Below, piece by piece: positions 59,537-64,000 of a stretch of DNA of 64,000 nucleotides. The notes below the pieces were generated by a model that saw only the letters and a program-made list of their open reading frames with translations, was not told where the DNA came from and ran no database searches. The position numbers and the translations under genes were made by a program. The stretch is taken from assembly GCA_019186945.1 (NCBI GenBank), contig JABAQJ010000001.1, positions 186,001 through 250,000 of the forward strand, written 5' to 3'. The stretch's first letter is position 1; each line of letters starts with the position of its first letter. Source of the DNA: Gemmatimonadaceae bacterium. GTDB taxonomy: Bacteria > Gemmatimonadota > Gemmatimonadetes > Gemmatimonadales > Gemmatimonadaceae.

Positions 59537-59818
59537 ATGGCACAGCGGAAAAAGGCAAAGGCTGGCGCCGCGAAGCGCGGCAAGGGTGCGGCGAAGAAGG
59601 CTACGCGTCGCAAGGCGAGCAATCTCCCCGCGGGTATCAGCCGCATCGATCAGCCCTCGACGCGCACTCATGGCTACTTCGTTCGCGTTGGTTACCACCG
59701 GACCAAGGACGGCGCCTGGCGACCCAAGCACCGCGCCTTCTTCGGCGATGCCAGTCACGGCGGAAAGGCCAAGGGCCTGAAAGCCGCCGAAAAGTGGCTG
59801 AAAGAGGTCTCCAGGTAG
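59537..59818 (+). CDS. AP2-like DNA-binding protein with histone-like basic tail
   Basis: 93 residues in two parts. Residues 1-28 are Lys/Arg/Ala-rich, like the tails of bacterial histone-like or KU-like proteins. Residues 30-93 resemble an AP2/ERF domain as found in bacterial proteins: SRIDQPSTRTHGYFVRVGY, an arginine-rich beta sheet, then KHRAFFGDASHGGKAKGLKAAEKWLKEV as the packing helix. It should bind DNA in the cytoplasm, perhaps as a small nucleoid-associated or regulatory protein. AP2 domains in bacteria often occur in mobile elements, but no integrase is nearby. It is a single gene with its own upstream stretch. Confidence 0.65.
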   Translation: MAQRKKAKAGAAKRGKGAAKKATRRKASNLPAGISRIDQPSTRTHGYFVRVGYHRTKDGAWRPKHRAFFGDASHGGKAKGLKAAEKWLKEVSR

Positions 59819-59870
59819 GTTCCGCTGACGGCGCACGCGGCTTCCCGGTGCGCCGTTCGGTCGTCGGAAG

Positions 59871-59897
59871 CCTAACGAAGGCCACCAATGGCCTAAC
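59871..59897 (+). repeat. tandem pair of the CGTTAGGC word (inverse orientation) in an intergenic gap
   Basis: GCCTAACGAAGG (59870-59881) and GCCTAACGCGAAGG (59891-59904) stand 21 bases apart between the AP2-like and lipocalin-like genes. Both carry the over-represented word of this window in reverse complement. They are the only two copies this close together, so they could be a paired protein-binding site. Confidence 0.45.
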
Positions 59898-59934
59898 GCG
59901 AAGGGTTCGCCGCCAGCCGTCGAGGTCAACCACC

Positions 59935-60258
59935 ATGTCCAACCCGCCCGAGCGCCCCCTCGCGGAACGGCTTCTCGGCTGCTGGCGCCTCCTCAGGGCC
60001 GACGGGCGCCTCGATTTCGCGCCCAACGCGCGCATGACCTTCCTTGCCGACGGCTATCTCGACTACGAGTTCGATGCTGGTATGCACCGCCACCACCGCG
60101 TCAGGATGGTCTATCGTGTAGAAGACCGGACTCTGCACACCGAGGTCCCGGAAATCGCGCACCGCCAGAGCGCGAACTTTTCGTTCGGTGCCGGCGATGT
60201 CCTCATCTTCGACTTCGCCGGCCAGCAGGCGATGTTCGTTCGAGAGTACCAGGTTTAG
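59935..60258 (+). CDS. small lipocalin-like beta-barrel protein
   Basis: 107 residues from ATG 59935. Sequence begins with ERLLGCWRLLRADGRLDF and continues with alternating beta strands (ARMTFLADGYLDYEF, HHRVRMVYRVEDRTLHTEV, DVLIFDFAGQQAMFVREYQV). That is the pattern of lipocalin-like domain proteins, whose conserved G-x-W near the N-terminus is present as GCW. It may bind a small hydrophobic molecule. There is no signal peptide, so it is cytoplasmic. An open frame extends far upstream through the AP2-like gene but is out of its frame and has no meaning. Confidence 0.6.
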   Translation: MSNPPERPLAERLLGCWRLLRADGRLDFAPNARMTFLADGYLDYEFDAGMHRHHRVRMVYRVEDRTLHTEVPEIAHRQSANFSFGAGDVLIFDFAGQQAMFVREYQV

Positions 60259-60310
60259 CGCCCATCCTCGTGGCTTGGGACGCAACACACTAGATTAGCG
60301 CCCAGCCACT

Positions 60311-60532
60311 GTGCCCTTCTTCGTCAAGTCTTTCGTCAACACAGATTGCGACGAGTGCCGCAAGCCCTTCGCCATCTCCGGGGGCGGCGTGTGTGAAGCG
60401 TGCCGGCGCATTTTGTGCAACGATCACCTGCATGGCACGATCCTGCGTCGAGCAGCGATTGCCTTTGGCGCGCGGATGCTGTGCGTTCGCTGCCGCACCG
60501 GTGAACGTCCCAGAGCCACTACGCGTGGCTGA
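60311..60532 (+). CDS. small double zinc-finger-like protein
   Basis: 73 residues from a GTG at 60311. Seven Cys and two His residues are arranged as CDEC...CEAC...C-N-D-H-L-H...CVRC, which can hold two zinc ions in a treble-clef or RING/B-box-like fold (CEACRRILCNDHLHG is the central element). The hydrophobic segment AAIAFGARML between the last pairs suggests a small beta sheet. I do not recognise a named family. Six bases separate it from the AlaX-like gene on the same strand. Confidence 0.6.
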   Translation: MPFFVKSFVNTDCDECRKPFAISGGGVCEACRRILCNDHLHGTILRRAAIAFGARMLCVRCRTGERPRATTRG

Positions 60533-60538
60533 AGCGTC

Positions 60539-61702
60539 ATGACGGAGCGGCTCTATTACACGGATGCCTACCAGCGGCAGTTCGACGCGCGGGTCATGAG
60601 ACGGACGGAAGGTGCACGCCGGCTGTACCTCGATCGTACGGCCTTCTATCCCACGTCTGGGGGCCAGCCTCATGACTCCGGAACGATCGATGGCGTGTCC
60701 GTCATCGACGTCGTGGACGAAGGCACGACGATCGCGCACGTCACCGCTGCGCCCGTCATCGCGGACCGGGTGAGCGCATGTGTCGATTGGCCACGACGTC
60801 ACGACCTCATGCAGCAGCACACAGGACAGCACCTCATCTCCGCCGTGTTTGCCGATTCGTTCGGCTACCAGACGATCAGCGTGCACTTCGGCGATAAGAT
60901 GTCCTCGCTAGACCTCGACACGAACACGATCGATCTCCATGAGATCCGCGAGGCAGAGGCGCGCGCCAACGCGCTCATCGCCGAGAATCGGCAAGTCGTG
61001 GTTTCGTTCGAGCACGCGACGGACGCCACTGGTCTGCGAAAGCCGTCAGACCGGGATGGCATTCTTCGCATCGTGTCCATCGATGGTGTGGACCGGAGCG
61101 CTTGCGGCGGCACGCACGTCCGATCTACGGCGGAAATCGGTGTCCTCCTCCTGCGACGGCAGGAGAAGATACGAAAGAACACGCGGATCGAGTTCGTGTG
61201 TGGACAACGCGCTGCCCGACGAGCGCGCGCCGATTACGAAGCCATCGCGGGAATCGCACACGCCCTCAGTGCGTCGGTAGACGAGGTTCCCGGTCTGGTG
61301 AACTCACAGCTGCAACAGCTTAAGGAAGCCGAGACTGCCGGTCGACGCCTCGCCACCGAGATCGCCGATCTGCGCGCCCGCGAGCACTACGCCGCCACCG
61401 AACCGGATGCGAACGGCATGCGCCGGTTCGCGGCACGTCTCGATACCGGATCGCTCGATGAATGGCGATCGTTCGCGATTGCCATGTCCACGCTTCCACG
61501 AGCAGTGTGCGTCATCGGTATCGGTGTAGCGCGCAGCGTAGTGGTGTCCGCTTCGGAAGATTCCGACGTGGATGCGGGGGCGATCATGAAGCGCGTGACC
61601 GCTGCGGAAGGCGGGCGTGGCGGCGGATCGGCACGACTGGCGCAAGGCGTCTTCCCTGACGACGAGTCGTTTGCGCGAGCTCTGCCGCTGCTGGGAGGCT
61701 GA
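60539..61702 (+). CDS. alanyl-tRNA editing protein (AlaX-like) with DHHA1 domain
   Basis: 387 residues. Homologue of the editing and C-terminal parts of AlaRS without the aminoacylation domain. It removes Ser or Gly mis-attached to tRNA-Ala. The zinc/editing site is formed by QQHTGQHLIS (His-x3-His) and RSACGGTHV (Cys-x3-His). The N-terminal FYPTSGGQPHDSG is the usual AlaX opening. A helical linker and a DHHA1-type domain close the protein (GGRGGGSARLAQG near the end). It is followed two bases downstream by the LiaF-like gene. Confidence 0.92.
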   Translation: MTERLYYTDAYQRQFDARVMRRTEGARRLYLDRTAFYPTSGGQPHDSGTIDGVSVIDVVDEGTTIAHVTAAPVIADRVSACVDWPRRHDLMQQHTGQHLISAVFADSFGYQTISVHFGDKMSSLDLDTNTIDLHEIREAEARANALIAENRQVVVSFEHATDATGLRKPSDRDGILRIVSIDGVDRSACGGTHVRSTAEIGVLLLRRQEKIRKNTRIEFVCGQRAARRARADYEAIAGIAHALSASVDEVPGLVNSQLQQLKEAETAGRRLATEIADLRAREHYAATEPDANGMRRFAARLDTGSLDEWRSFAIAMSTLPRAVCVIGIGVARSVVVSASEDSDVDAGAIMKRVTAAEGGRGGGSARLAQGVFPDDESFARALPLLGG

Positions 61703-61704
61703 CA

Positions 61705-62166
61705 ATGAACAACACGCCCGCATCCTCGCCGGTTCGTCATACCATTGTCGCTGCCGATCGCGTTCCCACCCGGGAAGGCATCGTGACCTTCCTCAGCTCT
61801 GCCAAGCGCGAGGGACGGTGGGCGCTGCCAAGGGCGATGCGCGTTGCGAGCATCATGGGCTCGGCAGAACTCGATCTGCGCGAGGCGGAGATTGGCGAAG
61901 GAGTGTCCGAGATCGAAGTGATGGCCGTACTTGGAAGCGTCGAGATTTTCGTTCCCGTGGGCGTTCGCGTGGAATGCGTCGGCGATTCGTTGATGGGGAG
62001 CTTCGAGCTGAGGATGAGCGGCGTACCGGAGTTCCCTCCGGACGCGCCCACGATCCGTGTGAAAGGGTCCGCATATCTCGCAAGCGTCGAAGCTGTCGTC
62101 CGCGGCCTGAGTCGCAAGCAGCGTCGCGCCGAGAAGAGGCTCAGGGGGTCGTCGGGCTCGGAGTAG
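61705..62166 (+). CDS. LiaF-like C-terminal domain protein
   Basis: 153 residues. From about residue 45 it reads RVASIMGSAELDLREAEIGEGVSEIEVMAVLGSVEIFVPVGVRVE, the right-handed beta-helix-like repeat of the LiaF C-terminal (cell-wall-active antibiotic response) domain. There are no membrane helices, unlike full LiaF, and no LiaR/LiaS genes are present. The basic tail (SRKQRRAEKRLRG) could contact membrane or nucleic acid. It probably acts in envelope-stress signalling or as a soluble scaffold. Confidence 0.72.
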   Translation: MNNTPASSPVRHTIVAADRVPTREGIVTFLSSAKREGRWALPRAMRVASIMGSAELDLREAEIGEGVSEIEVMAVLGSVEIFVPVGVRVECVGDSLMGSFELRMSGVPEFPPDAPTIRVKGSAYLASVEAVVRGLSRKQRRAEKRLRGSSGSE

Positions 62167-62324
62167 CAGCGTCGATGTGTCAGCGTGCCGGGCCGCATGA
62201 CCAGCGTTGTCCGGCACCGGCTTCACGGCGCAATGCGGCCAGCCCTCGCGCAACGGAACGGACGATGCTAGTGTAGGGCCGGGCAGCGTCGGGACGTCGC
62301 AACTTCGTACACTGAGGTACCGGT

Positions 62325-62645
62325 ATGCTGACGATCGCGCAGTGGTTGGACGGGATTGGTGCCCGCGCTTTCGGGATATCGGCTGCATTTTTCCTTCTGA
62401 TCAATGGCGCCGCGCTCGCGATCCTTGCGATCAAGCGTGACTATACGCTGGTGAATCGCTGGACGTCCCGTCTGCTGGCTGCGAACCTCGTCCTCATCGG
62501 GACAGGGATTGGCATACCGCTCGCGACAACGTTGGCGCGCAGTGCCCTGATGGCGCTGGCCCCAATGACCCAGGGGATTAGCACGGGAACGCGGGACAGC
62601 GTCCTGGAAGGGCTATCGGAACGCGAGGGTCGAGTCCGACATTGA
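62325..62645 (+). CDS. small two-helix membrane protein
   Basis: 106 residues with hydrophobic segments at about 16-36 (AFGISAAFFLLINGAALAIL) and 48-70 (LLAANLVLIGTGIGIPLATTL). The rest is a short basic loop and a polar C-terminus. I do not recognise a family. Transcription should end at the bidirectional hairpin at 62666-62698. Confidence 0.6.
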   Translation: MLTIAQWLDGIGARAFGISAAFFLLINGAALAILAIKRDYTLVNRWTSRLLAANLVLIGTGIGIPLATTLARSALMALAPMTQGISTGTRDSVLEGLSEREGRVRH

Positions 62646-62665
62646 GCATTGGCTCATGAAAACCG

Positions 62666-62698
62666 AGCGGGGCGATCCACTCACCTGGACGCCCCGCT
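62666..62698. terminator. bidirectional intrinsic terminator between convergent genes
   Basis: A nine-base-pair stem AGCGGGGCG/CGCCCCGCT (62666-62674 and 62690-62698, 15-base loop) sits between the plus-strand two-helix gene and the minus-strand basic protein gene. On the plus strand it is followed by TTC; on the minus strand CGG-TTTT follows. The T-runs are short, so efficiency is uncertain, but symmetry and position fit a shared terminator. Confidence 0.65.
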
Positions 62699-62727
62699 TT
62701 CGCAGTTCCTGAGGATTATTCGACAGA

Positions 62728-63195
62728 CTATCCGCGCTTTCCCTTCCGTGCGCCGGACTTCTTCCCGCCTCCACCCCCGCCTCCACCGCCCCGTTTGACG
62801 TTGCCACTGCCGCCCAAGCCGCCGTTGACCAGCTTCGGCGTCTTCTTGGTTTCGGGATCCGGAGTGTAGTCGACAGAAATCTTCGGTGTTGTCCGACCGA
62901 GGCTGGCACTGGAAGGACTGCCAGTATTAATCGATGGTCGCCCTCGACGTGCGCTGCCCGCTGCTGCCGGAACGCTGACCTGAGGCAGTTTGGCGGTTAC
63001 GCCAACGCTCCCCTTCCTTGCCGGGCTGCTCTTCTTCTTGGAGGCTGCCTTCGTTGGCTGGGACCACGTGCCACCGGAACGACCGGCCTTTGCTGCTTTC
63101 GCTGCACCACGTCCGCGGCGCTGAGCGTCCAGATGCGTCGGTGCAACCGCCACAAGGAGCAGGGTAGCCAATCCGGCCGCAAACAGTTTTCGCAT
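62728..63195 (-). CDS. basic low-complexity exported protein
   Basis: 155 residues from ATG 63195. Signal peptide (MRKLFAAGLATLLLVAVAP, cleaved near HLDAQ) and then a Lys/Arg/Gly/Ser/Ala-rich mature part with no globular look, ending in a run of nine glycines and a basic tail. Isoelectric point must be very high. Such polycationic exported proteins can bind polysaccharide, nucleic acid or the wall, but no family is recognised. The frame extends upstream to 63465 without a leader. Confidence 0.6.
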   Translation of the reverse strand: MRKLFAAGLATLLLVAVAPTHLDAQRRGRGAAKAAKAGRSGGTWSQPTKAASKKKSSPARKGSVGVTAKLPQVSVPAAAGSARRGRPSINTGSPSSASLGRTTPKISVDYTPDPETKKTPKLVNGGLGGSGNVKRGGGGGGGGGKKSGARKGKRG

Positions 63196-63682
63196 GACGG
63201 AATGTTCTCCGGCGAGACGTGTTGTTCTTGCCGAGGTGCAAGGACCGCGCCCGATAGGGCAACGGCGTTGACGGACCAGGAGCACTATATGGATGTTAAC
63301 TGGAGTGAATGCAATCCCTTGTGCGGCATCCAGTTGAAAGTTCCAAGCGTCCGGGTTTGTCTGATAGGCGTGGGTGGTTGAGGCTTCGTGGTCGGAGATT
63401 CCTGACGCGGAGCAGACACTACACATGCGGTTTTTATCCACTGGCGAGCGCAGGGTTTCGAACACCTATCCGGACATGCCGAGCCTTTCGTCCTCCTCGA
63501 CGTTGATCAGCAACTTGGAGGTTCTGGAGCGGTCTGCCAGTGATCGAATGCTGGAATCGGCGCGAGCGGTTACTAGTTCTTTCCGGGAACTCGATGCCGG
63601 CCGTGTGAGGGAAAACCCGTTGCCGGCGTGCCCGACGTCGTGCAAGATGACGGATTGACCAACCACCATTCCCGGAGGGAGT
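63196..63682. other. 487-bp intergenic region between divergent genes
   Basis: No gene that I can support; the open frames here have no family features. On the minus strand, TTGCAT (63309-63314) and TATAGT (63284-63289) are spaced 19 bases apart and could be a weak sigma-70-type promoter for the basic exported protein gene. Its transcript would start about 80 bases before the ATG. On the plus strand GGAGG at 63673-63677 is the ribosome binding site of the M28 gene. Confidence 0.4.
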
Positions 63683-64000
63683 CGTGATTTCAGTTGCGTC
63701 CGTTCGTCGTCCAGCTTCCAGATATTGGCGTGCCGCGTCGTTGATCGCCTTCATTGCTGCGGGACCGATTGCTGCGCAGGAGAAGGTGGATCTGGCGGCT
63801 ATCGATCGGATCAAGGATGAAGGATTCCAGCGGTCACAGGTTATGGAGACCGCGAGCTGGTTGACCGATGTGTACGGCGCTCGCCTGACGGGTTCGCCCG
63901 CGATAAGGAATGCGGGGGACTGGGCGGTCAGGAAGCTGACCGAGTGGGGCCTTGTTGGTGCCAAGCTGGAGCCATGGGGGCCTTTCGGTCGTGGCTGGTC
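63683..64000 (+). CDS. M28-family peptidase, N-terminal 106 residues (runs off right edge)
   Basis: Starts at a GTG five bases after a GGAGG. Signal peptide to about residue 32 ([13 protein letters not shown]). Then [20 protein letters not shown] and [20 protein letters not shown] match the N-terminal region of secreted M28 aminopeptidases of the carboxypeptidase Q type. The zinc ligands lie further on, outside the window. It belongs to the same exported-peptidase theme as the M3, M14 and M19 enzymes. Confidence 0.8.

Noticed and set aside
59359-59904. Integron attC-like core sites (GCCTAAC and GTTAGGC match RYYYAAC/GTTRRRY)
   Set aside because: The motifs do not occur in the paired inverted arrangement with a 50-130-base stem, most copies lie inside housekeeping genes, and no integrase gene is present. 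I report them as an over-represented word instead.
59443-60258. Long open frame running through the AP2-like gene into the lipocalin-like gene
   Set aside because: Its first 160 codons are in a different frame from the AP2-like gene and have no family sequence. The real protein starts at 59935.
63440-63480. Possible tRNA T-arm (GGGTTTCGAACACC)
   Set aside because: No five-base T-stem closes around it and no anticodon or acceptor stem is found nearby.
1-64000. Defence islands, CRISPR arrays, transposases, prophage
   Set aside because: I looked on both strands for Cas, restriction, toxin-antitoxin, transposase and phage genes and for regularly spaced repeats, and saw none.

Overview
This is a high-GC, densely coded bacterial chromosome segment with no rRNA, tRNA, CRISPR array, insertion sequence or phage gene that I can see. 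The gene content points to a Gram-negative soil or freshwater bacterium, most probably Gemmatimonadota. The signs are a PEP-CTERM protein beside a polysaccharide locus, many secreted metallopeptidases (M3-like, M14, M19, M28), a cyanophycin locus, few Shine-Dalgarno sequences, and a C-terminal domain I take to be DUF6982. The phylum is inferred from content and is not proven.

Layout. 1-2909 (minus): cyanophycinase followed by a left-truncated cyanophycin synthetase, for nitrogen and carbon storage as Asp-Arg polymer. 3178-8518 (plus): five overlapping genes for a cell-surface polysaccharide: UDP-GlcNAc 2-epimerase, an outer-membrane barrel, a six-helix membrane protein, a cellulose-synthase-like glycosyltransferase and a bactofilin-like beta-helix protein. 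A leader rich in palindromes and a PEP-CTERM exoprotein gene (8833-9687) follow. 9877-21543 (minus): serine hydrolase, a giant orphan membrane protein, renal-type dipeptidase, a BsuPI-like lipoprotein, a TIGR04076 protein with an aldo/keto reductase, a DUF6483 protein and HrpB helicase.

21645-31567 (plus): a Fpg/Nei glycosylase and a beta-propeller protein, then the most striking locus here. It is a seven-gene apparent operon: a membrane-anchored vWA protein, PspA, a solute-binding protein fused to an OmpA peptidoglycan-binding domain, ABC permease and ATPase, a coiled-coil membrane protein, and a two-domain AAA+ ATPase. It reads as an envelope-maintenance machine in which an ESCRT-III-like polymer (PspA), a possible AAA+ remodeller and an envelope-spanning solute sensor/importer are made together.

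31596-50237: alternating strands with an acyl-CoA dehydrogenase, M3-like and M14 peptidases, bifunctional Ada, a decayed metallo-beta-lactamase-fold fragment, a UbiB/AarF kinase, the divergent peptidoglycan pair mtgA/namZ, two MacB-type permeases without an ATPase gene, a divergent EAL-HDOD/PAS signalling pair and an oligoendopeptidase F. 50322-64000: small accessory genes, mostly plus strand: DinB-like, YpfJ peptidase, formyltransferase, YbjQ, PepSY membrane protein, ankyrin, two GNATs around a potassium-channel-like protein with no selectivity filter, an AP2-like DNA-binding protein with a histone-like tail, AlaX editing protein, a LiaF-like protein, a basic secreted protein and the start of an M28 peptidase.

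Across the whole window the 8-mer CGTTAGGC recurs far more often than base composition predicts, nearly always on the coding strand.
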